Shown: piece after piece, positions 10,759 through 21,900 of the stretch
Position numbering within the stretch: the stretch's first letter is position 1
How the letters are laid out: every line of letters starts with the position of its first letter
From: Anaeramoeba flamelloides
Taxonomy: Eukaryota > Metamonada > Anaeramoebidae
Direction of reading: 5' to 3'
Length of the DNA stretch: 64,000 bases
Assembly (NCBI GenBank): GCA_027625915.1
Contig: JANTQA010000029.1
Coordinates: 4,092,001 to 4,156,000 of the forward strand
The notes under the pieces: model-generated
What the model saw: the letters and a program-made list of their open reading frames with translations, nothing else
What the model was told of the DNA's origin: nothing
Database searches by the model: none
Translations under genes and position numbers: made by a program

Positions 10759-11515
10759 TGTTTAAAATTTTGAAAAAGCTGAAAGCTTTTGTTTTGTTTT
10801 TTTTTTTTTTTTTATTTTTTTTGGAAATTTTTAAAAAGAAAAAAAAAATTTAAGAAACGGAGAGGATTGGAACGAGGGATAAAAAAAAGAAAAGAAATTT
10901 TATTTTAAAAGTTTATGTTGTGAATTTAGTAAATCTACGATGGGTTTAGGTATTAAAAAAAGAAGTCGTTAAAAAAACTTACAAATAAAAAAAGGTTAAG
11001 AGAGAAAAAATAAATTAATCTCAAGATTTAAAAAAGGATCGAAAGCAAGCAACTAATTTTTATTTCCTTAACAGAAAGAGTTAATTGGTATTGAGAAATT
11101 CAAAACATTCCTAGAAAATAATGTTAATTCAACCAAAGCTAAAATCAATGATTTGCTTTGAAAACGTAATTATTGAGAAATTTAACAAGATTGGGAAAAT
11201 CAAGATAAAAATTGAAAACAATACACAAATAGAGAGTAGTATGTGTTATGTGTATCAGAGGTATTCAAAAGATTGGGTAAATAGTTGTTGGGTAATTTTG
11301 GTAAAACCAAACAATAAAAAATTCTGTTTTTCTTTCTGATGAAAAACTAAGGATTCCCTTTTTCACAATAAATTTGAAATTAAAAAATCAAAAAACAAGC
11401 CAAAAAAGATAAAATTGATTTTTAAAAGTTAAACCCAAATTTTTATAAAATTGTTACTTAACTGATTAAAACAAGCAATAAAACAATTTGAAGACTGTTT
11501 CTCAAACTGTTAAGG
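10759..11515. other. 5' flank of coiled-coil gene and intergenic sequence
   Basis: There is no supported gene. A T-run of ~18 lies at about 10796-10814, just upstream of the coiled-coil start codon. A 72-codon open frame at 11121-11339 (+) has no recognisable feature and is left as probable noise. Confidence 0.4.
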
Positions 11516-12064
11516 GTATACTTTTTCAAAAACAGCTGTGCAAACGGGTAAAATAACATAAAAAACAATTTCAACTACTATAGTCAAAATAAAATGTGTC
11601 AAAAAAATAAATCCTTGTTTCAAAATTAAAAAGCCTTTTTTTGTTATAGAAAATCTATTCATTGACCAATCAAAGAAACTGAGAATAAATACTATATAAA
11701 AATGGTTATTGATTTTGTAAAGTCCTATTATTTAACAATAAATTGGAAAAATAAAGGATCAAATTAGAAAATTTATCTCAAAAAAAAGAGTGTAAATTTT
11801 TAAAGTAAATTTTTACCATGAAAAAAACAAAAAAATTCAAAAAAATCAAAAAATTATGAGAAACACTAAAACAAATTCCATTCCTTAATTTAAAATTTAC
11901 TTAAACAATCAAGGATTTTAGATCCAAAATTGATTTGAACTTAGGTACACTATTGGATAGTAAATTGGATGTTGGATTGGAACAAGAAGAAAAAAAAGCA
12001 CGGAGTATAAAATTTGGAAACTCAGATTATAGTAGTTGTTCTTGCATTATTCTGATCACTGTAT
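11516..12064 (+). repeat. Dispersed repeat family T, copy A
   Basis: This ~490-550 bp repeat is shared with 12466-12945 (+), 30945-31440 (-), 56020-56515 (+) and fragments at 12290-12440 and 29030-29345. Landmarks are AATCAAAGAAACTGAGAATA, ATCAAATTAGAAAATTTATC, GATTTGAACTTAGGTACACT and GGAACAAGAAGAAAAAAAAG, followed by two spaced (A)CACGGATTATA-like blocks and ATTCTGATCACTGTA. The ends show an imperfect inverted repeat around a GTGTTTCAAAAT block, so it may be a non-autonomous DNA transposon. No coding capacity is seen. Confidence 0.7.
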
Positions 12065-12289
12065 ATTTAATGACTATCTAAATTTTATGTTTCATGAGAA
12101 CAAAAAACCAACCAATTCTTTAAAGATAAAAAATGGTTTAATAAGATATATTCAAGAAAATTAAGGTGTTATAAAGAATTTATTTTTATTTCCTACGATA
12201 AAGAGAAATTAAAAAAGCTTTTATTGGACAACTCAAGTTTTAAAATTCTTGAACAAAACTAAAATGTTCATAATAATGCACTCCCAAAG

Positions 12290-12440
12290 TATATAACTCA
12301 CGTTTCAAAATATTACCTTTGAGTTTTAGTTTTTTATTGTTCCAAAGGAACAACCAATTCACTACTCAATATTACCCAAGTTCAAATCAATTTAGAAAGT
12401 AAATCCTTTGATATTTTAAGTAAAATTTATCGAAGGAATG
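12290..12440 (-). repeat. Repeat family T, inverted partial copy
   Basis: This ~150 bp fragment matches only one end of family T, in the opposite direction to the adjoining copy B (ACGTTTCAAAATATTACC, then CCAAGTTCAAATCAATTT, then AAGTAAAATTTA). The head-to-head arrangement with copy B could reflect inverted duplication or nested insertion. Confidence 0.6.
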
Positions 12441-12465
12441 GAATTTGTTGTATATTTTTTGACTG

Positions 12466-12945
12466 TTGTCAAAATAAAGTGGGAAGAAAATTTTCATACA
12501 TGTTTCAAAATAAAAAACACGTTTTTTGGTAAGAGAAGATTTATACAGTAACAGATCAAAGAAACTGAGAATAAAAAATATTTAAAAATGGTTATTGATT
12601 TCTTAAAGTTCTATTATTTAAAAAGAAATTGAAAAAATGAAGGATCAAATTAGAAACTTTATCTCAAAAAAAATAATGTTGATTTTTGAAAAAAATTTTT
12701 ACCAATTAAAAAGCAAAAAATTTCAAAATTAAACTTTTCAAAAAATTTTTCAACAAATTTTATTCCTAATTTAAATTTTACTTTGAGCCTCAAGGAATTG
12801 ACATACAAATTTGATTCGAACTTAGATATAATACTTGTTAATGACTTGAATATACCATTGGAACAAGAAAATTAAAAGGGCGGATTATATTTTGAAATAC
12901 AGATTATAGCTGTTGGGGTGGCATTTTTCTGAATACTTTAATTTT
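12466..12945 (+). repeat. Repeat family T, copy B
   Basis: This copy is co-linear with copy A over ~480 bp: GTCAAAATAAAGTGGGAAG, AGATCAAAGAAACTGAGAAT, AGGATCAAATTAGAAAC, GATTCGAACTTAGATATA, GGAACAAGAAAATTAAAAGG. It is diverged from A by many substitutions and small indels, so the two are not a recent tandem duplication. Confidence 0.7.
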
Positions 12946-13039
12946 CTAAATTTCTTTATGAATATGTTTGTGTCAAAAAATTTCCATTTTATTCTGATTA
13001 AAACTCAATTAAACTCTAAAACTATATCCAAAAATCCAA

Positions 13040-13570
13040 AATTTATTGAATAAATAGAACATATTCGATGATTTTAATTCATCATTCTTCTCAATATAAA
13101 ATATCAATTTTTAAATCTGATCATTTTTTTTCTAATTAATAATTATTTATAATTATTTTGCTTTTTTTTTTTCTTCTTTTCTTTGTTTTTTTTTAAAAAA
13201 GTAAACTGGATTAGAAAAAATCCTTTTAAAACCACAAATTAACATTATGAAAATTGATACTTTGTTTTTTCGTTTGCAATGAACACATTTACAATTAAAA
13301 AATCTTATTGTCATCAATATTAATTTGCCAAAGAAATTGAGATATTTTTTACGAGACGTTTCCCACGAAAGTAGCTCAGAATTTTTTTATCTTTTTATTT
13401 TTTTTTTTCAGATATTTTTCTTTTATTCAGGTATTTAAATAATGAACCTCAACTCTAATCAGAATATAATTATTTTTCGCATTACTAAACAATCTTTGTT
13501 TGATTGATTCTTAAAAAAGTGAATTCTTCTTTTTTGGCTAGACACTTAGGTAAAATGAAATATATATATC
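13040..13570 (+). repeat. Dispersed repeat family S, copy 2
   Basis: This copy is co-linear with 51640-52365 and, inverted, with 21480-21900. Landmarks are CATATTCGATGATTTTAATT, AAATCTGATCATTTTTT, CACAAATTAACATTATGAAA, TTTTACGAGACG, AACCTCAACTCTAATCAGAA and TTGATTGATTCTTAAAAAAG. It lacks the MITE present in the 51.8 kb copy and therefore shows the unoccupied state of that site. Confidence 0.65.
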
Positions 13571-15080
13571 TACCCATAGCTATGATTTCAGTATTTTTTA
13601 TTTTTTCTAATGTCAATTAATCAACTTCAAAAATAACCTGGGGCCTTATGTAAATATTAATAATCAAAAGGAAAACGTTAATCGATAAACTAATAAAGAA
13701 AAAAATAACAAAGAAAATAACTTGTAAAATAATTTTAATTTTTACATAAATGTAATTAAAAATATATTACTTTAGAATTGAATAAAAATTTACTTGTTAA
13801 AATTTAAAATTAAGAAGGATAAAATAGTTTAGGTACTCAACACTACGATCATAATGAATTTTTCTATAACTGGCCCGGATGGAAAAATGAAATGTCTTGA
13901 AATATTATTAATTTTCTAAAACAAAAGAAGGTATTTATTTTTTTTTTAAAAATAATCTTTGGGAAAAAAAAACCTTAAAAATTTCAAATTCTAGTTTATA
14001 AAAGGTTATTTAACCAAGATTAAGATTAGAAAAAAGTCTATATTGACTTTTTTTTTGAAGTTAAAATTTGTATTAAAATCAAGTCTTTAATAATCATTGG
14101 CAATTTGTTACTCTTTCTCATTAATGAGATTTTATTTTTGATATTATTTATTCCCAAAGTGGGGTTTAAATTTTATAAATAAACATGGTAAATAATTTTT
14201 TTTATAACTCGAATATTTGATAGTATTTATATTTTATAATTTTTTGATTGAAGAAAATAACAAAAAAGAGAAATTTATTTTCTCAACTCAAAGAAAGAAA
14301 ATTTTAATTTCAATTTTGATTATACAATTTTTTTTATTTTGGTTGTTGTGTGTTTCACCGGGCACATAAAAAACCGAGTTGTATTATTTCAAGAAACAAA
14401 TGAAAGGAAATTTCAATTTTTACTTATTAAAAACCAAATTTTTTTCTTTATTTGTTCAAATTCTCAAGAAAAACAAACAATTCACCCTCTTTGGACTGAT
14501 CTTTAAATTGTTTTATTTTGAGTTACAATAAAAAAAAAATGTTGAAAATATTTTTATTTTTATATAATTTTTAGCAAAAGATTCTGGGGGTTTGTTGAAC
14601 CAAAGTAGTATTTCAAGAGTTAAAGTTTACAATATTACAATCAAATTCAGATATGTACATTCATTAAACAAATTCTTCTAAAAAAACACATTATTCTCGT
14701 ATATAAAGAAATATTTAGATAAACTAAAATTCCAAAATTATACACATATTTAAAAAAGTTCAAAGAATCACAATAATACAATTTCCCGAAAATTGAAAAT
14801 AATTTTGATTTTTGCAAAATATATAAAACACCATTTCAAATTTTAAGTTTAATGTTTTCATTTCATTTTTTGTATTATGTTACTATTTTGTTTGATAATT
14901 TTTTTTTATTGTAATAGATATTAAGTAAAGTTTTCGTTCAAAATACAAGAACTAAAATAATATTTGCTGATAGTATCTGAACATTGATCCATCAATATTC
15001 CTAATAGAATTTTAAAAAATTTCCCAAAACATTTTTTTTTGGATGAAATTGATGGTATTGATTGGGAAAACATTTGAAAA
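13571..15080. other. AT-rich intergenic sequence
   Basis: I see no gene, RNA or recognisable repeat in this 1.5 kb. Confidence 0.4.
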
Positions 15081-15084
15081 ATTG

Positions 15085-15640
15085 AAAAAAAAAAAAAACT
15101 TCATCGAGTCTATATAAAATCAATACAAAACAAAGTCAATTCATCCAAAGAGGATGGGAACTGGAAACTAAAGAAGTGCCGAAATATTAACCAGTTCCCA
15201 GAAAACTTCAAAGAAAAACAGCCCTACTTAAACTGGAAACCATCAACTACATTATTAAAACTCAAATCCTATTGTAATGTGTTGAATAGATACATATGCA
15301 GATGGGAAAAGGGGGTAAATTCTAAATTATGCGGATGATGTAACAAAAAATTTGATAACATAGACCACTTTATTTGCGACCGTCAAAAATATGATAGAAC
15401 CAGAAAACACTAGAAAAAACAAATCCAAAAAAATCAAAATTTTTGACTAAAAGATTATCATCAAAAAAAACACAGATAAATTATTGGGGAAAATGAACAT
15501 AAAAGAAATCTCTGACATTATCAGAGAATAAATTCTGACCAACATGATTGAACACGCAATTAGGAAAAAGGAGCTCAAGACAAAATAAAACCTATCAATA
15601 AATTCACTTAAATCAGAAAAGTTCAGGTCTCTCTAACAAT
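15085..15640 (+). mobile_element. LINE 3'-end fragment
   Basis: One frame reads ...FKEKQPYLNWKPSTTLLKLK, then SYCNVLNRYICRWEKGVNSK, then a Cys/His cluster (LCG-stop-CNKKFDNIDHFICD). This matches the C-terminal region of the LINE at 25.3-28.6 kb, which has STSILKLRNYTNYLNRYS followed by FCQLCKINKD and DHFLWNCP. The cluster is the zinc-binding module found after the reverse transcriptase of many LINEs. At least four in-frame stops are present (one inside the zinc cluster, three after it), so it is dead. It is 5'-truncated, the usual outcome of incomplete target-primed reverse transcription. Confidence 0.8.
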
Positions 15641-16188
15641 TATTTTAAACCTCTTAATTTTTTCCACTCTTCATTTTTTTTTTTTTTTATATCATTTTTT
15701 CACCACACTCCTTCATTTTTCACTCTTTCTTGGTTTAGAAAACTAAATTAAGATTCAAATACTTCTGATGGCTGTATCTATTAGATACTCTTTGAATTAG
15801 AAGTCTCAAATTTAGTCACTTCAAAATTCTCTCTTTAACAGATTAGATGAGGTTTCATCTAGCCATTAACAATAAATCCAATGACATTTTTTTGTTGTTC
15901 CCTCTCCAAAATTTTAAACACGCTCCTAATTTTATAGTATTGATAATTATTTATTTATTGTTTTGTGAGCATTGTAATTTATAAACAATTGTTAACATTT
16001 CAATTATCTAGCGAATGGTTCTAATTGGGTATTTCTTATTGAATTTATTAAATAAGATTTTGTTTTCAAAAATTGAATTTTGATGTGTTAAAAATTTTGA
16101 ATTGTAGTTTATATATTTATTACCATCTAAATTACTAATTTTCCATCAGTGATCGAGGACTATAAATGGATCGTTGATCTCTCCTTTC

Positions 16189-16222
<34 letters not shown>

Positions 16223-16233
16223 AAATTTGATCA
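15641..16233. other. Intergenic sequence 3' of the homeodomain gene
   Basis: There is no gene here. An A-run of ~27 lies at about 16193-16219, immediately beyond the stop codon of the homeodomain gene (T-run on its coding strand). Confidence 0.5.
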
Positions 16234-18522
16234 TCAGTCTTTTCTCGGCCTGCCCTTTTTTTTTAACCAAATTGGTTTAAATCTATCACCATTTAGCCAT
16301 TTCATTTTTTCTGTTCGTCTTCTCTGAGCAAACCATCTATTCACATGCACTATTGTTGTATTTGATTGCTTTGCTAATTCTGTTTTGGTTTCTGTGTCTG
16401 GATAAGGACCAGTTTCAAGTTTACTTCTTTCTTGAAACCATTTTTCAAAAATGTTTCTAGCATGGTCAGACGTGATCATTCTTTCTGGGTTTGTTGTATC
16501 TTTTTCCACAGTATGGTTTTTCAAATGTGAGTTTATCTTTCCCTTAATTTTTAATTTGTCATAATTATTATGCACGCGATAATGGTTTCTTTCCCTGTGC
16601 CGATTATAATAATATTGCTTATGATGGCGATTATGGTGCCGGCCACTATTATACTGCCGATGGTGGTGCCGATGCATGTGACGATGATTACTTGTATATC
16701 GGCGATGGTGATGATCTTTCTTTCGATGATAATGACTAAGAGATTTTTCATCATAGTCATCATAAAATCGTTTCTTTTTTTTTTTCTTTTCTTTTCCTTC
16801 CTTTTTCTCCACCCTTTTCGGTTCCATTTCTCGGCCCTTTCCTCTTTTCTTTGTTTTTTTAATATGCAAATACAATTGGAGGGATGGGGGGGATATTGAA
16901 TTATATCTTAAATTTGAAGAATGGGTTATATTGCTTTGGCTATTTGTGTTTTTTAAATCGTTATAATCAAATGATTTTGATCGTGGCACATTGAAATTTA
17001 ATCTTATTTTTTTATTTTTATAAAGAATATTTGGTGATTTTATGGAAATTATATTTTTTTTGATTGTACTTTTTTGAATCTTTGTATACTCATTATTGCC
17101 TCCACCAATAACCATGTGATTTTTATTTCCAAAAGATTTTTTTCTCTCTTTTATTTTCTCTTTCTCTTTCTCTTTCTTTTTCTTTTTCTTTTTCTTTTTC
17201 TTTTTCTTTTTCTTTTGTTCTTTCTCTTTCTCTTTCTCCTTTTCTAATAGATTCTGATTAATTTCCATATTCTCTTCAAATTCAGATTCTGACATTGATC
17301 TGGCTCTTGGATCAGACATTGAATCAGACACCGACTCAGAAATTGATTCTGATTTGTATTCAGACAATGATAAAGAATCGCTTGTTGAAGAAATATAATC
17401 AGAACTTGGCTGATTTCTTTTTTTGAATTTGCCACGGCTTGAATTTTGCTTGGTTTTTATTTTGAGAATTTTTTTCTTTTTTTTTTTCTCTTTTTCGATC
17501 GTTTTGGTTTTGTATTTATTTTTCCGTTTTTTTTTCCTTTTTTTGACTTTATAACCAATATTTTGAGTGGACTTTTTCTCAAGGTTCTCGCCATAGCGCC
17601 TATTGCTAAAATAAAAATATTGTCCATTTTTTTTACATTTCAAGATTTTTTTTCTTTTTCGAGAGATTAATTGGTTTGGGCTCTTATTGAAGTGACTTGT
17701 ACGAGCGTTGAACAAAATGCCAAAATGGTTTTTCTGATTCTCTTCCATTTTTGTTTGTGAGTGTGTAAATTGATCTGGATTTGAGATCGTTACTTTCAAA
17801 TTGTTGTGTGTAATGGATCCGCCACTTTGAGATAGTGGTTTGTAGCCAGAGGAGGGTGTTGGCTGTGAAAAATAATTGTTCTTCTTAGTCTTGTTGTAAT
17901 TTGGGAAATGTTTTTCGTTCAAGATACTCTTCTTTCTTTTTGTATTATGAACGAAATTAGAATTCTTTTCAAATTGGCTTTCGTTTTTGGTTGGTTGGCT
18001 TTTTGTTTTGGAAAGTGGATCTTTTTTTAGAAATTTCTTCTTTTTTTTCCTTTCCTTGTTTTGTTTCTTGTGACTCTTCATTTCTTCAATTTTTGGAAGT
18101 GTTTGATTTTCAAAGCCATTTTGTTGCTTTTCGAAATCCAAAATGGTAAAGTGCTCTTTGCTTGAATCAAAAAGGTTGAAAGAGGACAAATTTGTTGAAT
18201 CATCACAAAATTCATTTGTATTAACGTAATCTTGATCATACCCAAATGCAAACCCTTCAGCTTTTTTGCTTAAGGGATCCTTGGTGTTTACATTACGGGT
18301 TATGTTTGGATCCTGGAGGGGTGGTAAAGAGGTAAAATAGTAATCATTCTCGAAAGGATACATATTTTGTATTGATTCTTTTGGGTCATGGTCTTGTTCG
18401 AGAAATGGTGATGGATTTAGCGCAGAAGAAAGGCTTATACTTTGGGTGTTTGTACTATCTTGTAGAAAATCATTTTCTGTTGGCAAACTAAAGGTAGGTA
18501 GATCATTGTCGAAAATTGACAT
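16234..18522 (-). CDS. TALE-like homeodomain protein with AT-hook-like C-terminus
   Basis: This is one uninterrupted frame of 762 residues. The N-terminal two thirds are low complexity: Ser/Asn/Pro-rich, then Lys-rich, a Ser/Asp/Glu block, a long Lys/Glu run, and a His/Arg-rich segment around residues 590-655. A homeodomain occupies about residues 680-742. Helix 1 includes ARNIFEKWFQERS, a GPYPD loop resembling the PYP of TALE homeodomains follows, then TELAKQSNTTIVHVNRWFAQ and RRRTEKMK. The invariant Asn51 of the recognition helix is replaced: WFxN reads WFAQ. The chain ends KKKGRPRKD, an AT-hook-like GRP core. It is presumably a nuclear DNA-binding regulator. The start is the first Met (MSIFDNDLPTFSL). 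The polybasic runs and repetitive codons can mimic each other in other frames, but the homeodomain fixes the correct one. Confidence 0.85.
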   Translation of the reverse strand: MSIFDNDLPTFSLPTENDFLQDSTNTQSISLSSALNPSPFLEQDHDPKESIQNMYPFENDYYFTSLPPLQDPNITRNVNTKDPLSKKAEGFAFGYDQDYVNTNEFCDDSTNLSSFNLFDSSKEHFTILDFEKQQNGFENQTLPKIEEMKSHKKQNKERKKKKKFLKKDPLSKTKSQPTKNESQFEKNSNFVHNTKRKKSILNEKHFPNYNKTKKNNYFSQPTPSSGYKPLSQSGGSITHNNLKVTISNPDQFTHSQTKMEENQKNHFGILFNARTSHFNKSPNQLISRKRKKILKCKKNGQYFYFSNRRYGENLEKKSTQNIGYKVKKRKKKRKNKYKTKTIEKEKKKKKKILKIKTKQNSSRGKFKKRNQPSSDYISSTSDSLSLSEYKSESISESVSDSMSDPRARSMSESEFEENMEINQNLLEKEKEKEKEQKKKKKKKKKKKKKKEKEKEKIKERKKSFGNKNHMVIGGGNNEYTKIQKSTIKKNIISIKSPNILYKNKKIRLNFNVPRSKSFDYNDLKNTNSQSNITHSSNLRYNSISPPSLQLYLHIKKTKKRGKGREMEPKRVEKKEGKEKKKKKKRFYDDYDEKSLSHYHRKKDHHHRRYTSNHRHMHRHHHRQYNSGRHHNRHHKQYYYNRHRERNHYRVHNNYDKLKIKGKINSHLKNHTVEKDTTNPERMITSDHARNIFEKWFQERSKLETGPYPDTETKTELAKQSNTTIVHVNRWFAQRRRTEKMKWLNGDRFKPIWLKKKGRPRKD

Positions 18523-19172
18523 TCTTTTTTAAAAGGGAATTAATTTAATCAAGCTGAAAAAAAGGCCCAATAGTTGTCAAAGAGTTTTGAGGAAACGTTC
18601 TTGATCGAAAACTTTTTTTTCAAACTACGCTCTTGAAAAAAGTAAGTGACGAAAAATGATTTTTGAGAAATTTCACTCAAGAACTTATTCTCTAAATAGG
18701 TTTGACAAGTAAGTCTAAATTGAAAATATGTGGGATTTTTTTGTGGTTTTTCTTTTTCGGAAAAGTTTATTTTTGAAATTTGAGGAAAAATAGAAATAGT
18801 AATTTTTATTCGTGTTTATTTCTATTCTTCAGTTGTGAACAACTGTTTAACCATTTAAAAAATGACTCAACATATAAAATTACACAAATTCGGCTTTTTC
18901 GATTTCACAAGAATAAGAATAGTATCGTTTTGCGTTTTGTATGGATAATTGCAATTAAAATAACAAGTTTTTTTATTTTAATAGGATAAAGAAACTGATA
19001 CTATTTTAAGGTTTTTCAGATATTAGAGAGAAGAACTATGTCTCCTGTTCATGAGAAATCTTTTACAATTTGTTTAGTTGTGTGTACAGAATAAAATGGA
19101 AAAATTTTCTTTTTCTTTCTTTTATAAAGAAATTAGTTCAAACAAAGATCTGTTTAATTTGTGCTCTTTCTT
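18523..19172. other. 5' flank of homeodomain gene
   Basis: No gene is supported. It is AT-rich with no recognised promoter motif. Confidence 0.4.
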
Positions 19173-19900
19173 TATTTATTGAATTTTTTTTTATTTTACA
19201 TACTACTCAAGCCTAAGGCAAACGAAGAATCCTGGAAGAAATCGAATTTTGAAGAATTGTCAAAAAATATTAATCATTTGAAAATTATTCCCTTTAAAGT
19301 GGTGCACCTCGAAATGAATTCTTCATATACACCTCAAATGGTATCATTTTATTTTTGTTAATGTTCATAGGCTGTTTTATCCAAAGATTAAAATAAATTA
19401 TTTTTGATAAAAAAAGAGTTTGTTCATTTTTTATAATTTGTTCTGCTTTACAAAATCTACTTAACTAACGCTTAAAAAAATAGTAAGATATTTATTCAAT
19501 TATTTTTTCATATCGGTCTTTTATTCGTACCAAAGTGTTGTTAACAAAGTAAAAATGAATAATTTCCCCATACAACCATTCTAATCTTTTTTACTTTTTT
19601 TATGGTAATGGGATATTTGAAATAGCACAAAAAAAAACAAAAATGAACAAACTCTATTTTTCTCAAAAATAATTTATTTTAATATTTGGATAAAAGAGCG
19701 TACGAACCTTAGTAATAATATAACGAAACCATTTGAGGTGTGTTCAAATAATTCATTTCTAGGTACACCACTTTAAAGGGAATAGTTTTCAAATGATTAA
19801 TATTTTTTGACAATTCTTCAAAATTCGATTTCTTCCAGGATTCTTCGTTTGCCTTAGGCTTGAGTAGTATGTAAAATAAAATAAAATTCAATGGATACAT
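19173..19900. mobile_element. Foldback element F1 with ~260 bp inverted arms
   Basis: The arms at about 19173-19435 and 19635-19900 are close inverted copies around a ~200 bp core. Arm landmarks are CATACTACTCAAGCCTAAGG, GAAGAATCCTGGAAGAAATC and AAATAAATTATTTTTGA. Each arm, read inward, has the same open frame (about 50 shared residues including PKANEESWKKSNFEELSKN). The core (AGATATTTATTCAATTA, TTCCCCATAC, TGGGATATTTGAAATA) also occurs at 33957-34445, so F1 and F2 are one family. No transposase is visible. Confidence 0.8.
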
Positions 19901-20076
19901 AAATACAGAACACTAAAAACAATCTATTACATGAAAAATGGGAACTTTATTTGAATTTTTTTTTATTCACACATTTATTAATAAAAAACCAATAAGAACT
20001 GATTTTAGATGTTTTAGAATGTTATTCATATTTAAAAATTTAGATAAAGAATAAAAAATATAAAATATTGATACAT

Positions 20077-21333
20077 TAGAGGTTTTGAGGATAACATATA
20101 TTATCTTGAAATTAGAAATGAAATCGTAATAGTATTAAAAAACCACGATTAGTCCAACTTTATCTTGAAAAATCATAAAATCACGATATTTCACACTATA
20201 GCGATATTCACATTATCACAAAATAATGAAAAATTATTTTTTTGAAATTATCTTAAAAAAATATCTTTACTTTAACCAAACCTTGAGACTTTTACAAAAC
20301 TTTCCCCTTTAATAAATGCCAGAAAGTGTTTGTAAGGGTTGTGAACTATCTTCAAGTGTTTGAAAGTTTTGAAAGACAGAAAACTTTTATACAAGAAATG
20401 AGTTTGGTTGTTGTGGAAAAAAATTTTATTCTTTTTTTTTTTTTTTAACAAAATATAAAATCTCAAACAAATATTATGATCAAACTAATAATTGCCCATT
20501 TCAACAATACAGTTGAATATAAGATAGATGTGTGTTTTCTTAAAATGGAGTTGTTACATTCACAATTTTAAATAGCCAAAAAGAATAAAGAATAATTTTC
20601 CTTCTTATGGGTGATCGATTAAAAAAAAACCTCTAAGCTCTAATTGTGTTTAACTGGCCAATGAAAAGATACTCGAAGAAGAAAAATAACAAGAAGACAA
20701 CAATTGTATAAAAAATTTTAATAATTGTTGATCACCTGGCAAGGATGTTGTGAAATCTTTTGAAGAGTTATCCAACTACTTTTAGTTTTTTGAGAATATT
20801 AAAAATGTTTTAACCTCAAGAGTACATTCTTTAAAGAACAGACAAAGTGTTGGTTGATTTCGAAGCGCTAATTATTCAAGGCAATTTCCAACACCATGAT
20901 TAACTGAAAAAATATTTATTTCTCTTTATTTCTTATTGTTTTTGATCTAAAAGGATCGATAGACCTGTCAACCTAATCAAATGAAAACACAATAAAACTC
21001 TTTGATCTGATCCTTGATTGAACCAAGTATTTTTTTTGTTGTTTTTTCAAAGAATGACTTTTTTTCACCTAATCTATTTTTTGATCAAAAAAAATTTTTT
21101 TGTTTAAATATTTCTCAATTAGCCTATAAACCCCATCAACTATTATATCGCGATATTTTGGCATTTATCACGATTTTATAATAATTATCGTAATTTTATA
21201 GAATATGGCGATTTGTTATATTATCGCGATAATATTGAATATCACGATTTTCTGATATATCGCGATTTGATGGAAATTATAATGATTTTTGTAACTTTAT
21301 TGTGAATTAAGCATGTTATCATCAAAACCTCTA
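20077..21333. mobile_element. 1.26 kb element with TIRs and subterminal ATCRCGAT repeats
   Basis: The left end TAGAGGTTTTGAGGATAACA is the inverted match of the right end (ATGTTATCATCAAAACCTCTA, 21313-21333), with TA possibly being the target duplication. Within ~150 bp of each end lie repeated ATCACGAT/ATCGCGAT motifs: about four on the left (for example near 20122, 20144, 20179, 20199) and about seven on the right. The right end includes perfect palindromes ATATCGCGATAT at 21145-21156 and ATTATCGCGATAAT at 21220-21233. Subterminal repeat arrays are typical transposase-binding regions in several DNA-transposon groups. The interior has no credible transposase frame, so it looks non-autonomous. 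Confidence 0.75.
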
Positions 21334-21479
21334 TTTATTAATAATTTGATAGTTTATATGTAAAAAAAGTTCAAAGTGTATCTTGGAAACATTTTGAAGA
21401 CGATTACTCATATAAAAAAACAAAATTTACTTATTTTTTAAGTTCTAATGGTATTGTATTCAAAATTTGACTTTAAACT

Positions 21480-21900
21480 ACCAATATAAACCCCATTTCA
21501 CTCAAAGGGGTCAGCCAAAAATCAAAAATTCACTTTTTTCCAAGAATCAACTAAAATAAGATTGTTTAGAAATAAGATGAATAATAAACTTCATATTAGA
21601 GTTGAGATTCATAAAATAAATACCTGAACAAACCATTCAATTTCAAAAAAAAAAAATGTTAAAAAAATTTTTTATGGCATCTTTCATTTTTATGTCTCGT
21701 ACAAAATTTCTTTATTTTTTTATAAAATTAAAATCTTTGATAATACGATTTTTAAATTGTAATATATTCATTTTTTAATGAAAATACAAAGATTCATTTT
21801 TATTAATATTAATTATGGAATTTCTAATGATTTGTTTTTCTTCAAATTTACTTTTAAAATAAAAAAGAAAAAAAAAAGTCAAAAAAGTAAAAAGTAAAAA
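21480..21900 (-). repeat. Dispersed repeat family S, copy 3
   Basis: This is an inverted copy. Read on the minus strand it gives CAGGTATTTATTTTATGAAT, CTCAACTCTAATATGAAG, AAACAATCTTATTTTAG, AAAGTGAATTTTTGATTTTT, then CCCCTTTGAGTGAAATGGGG. It starts ~150 bp beyond the 20077-21333 element. No coding capacity is seen. Confidence 0.65.

Noticed and set aside
16551-16899. Ile/Met-rich frames on both strands
   Set aside because: Shadows of the His/Arg-rich segment of the homeodomain gene.
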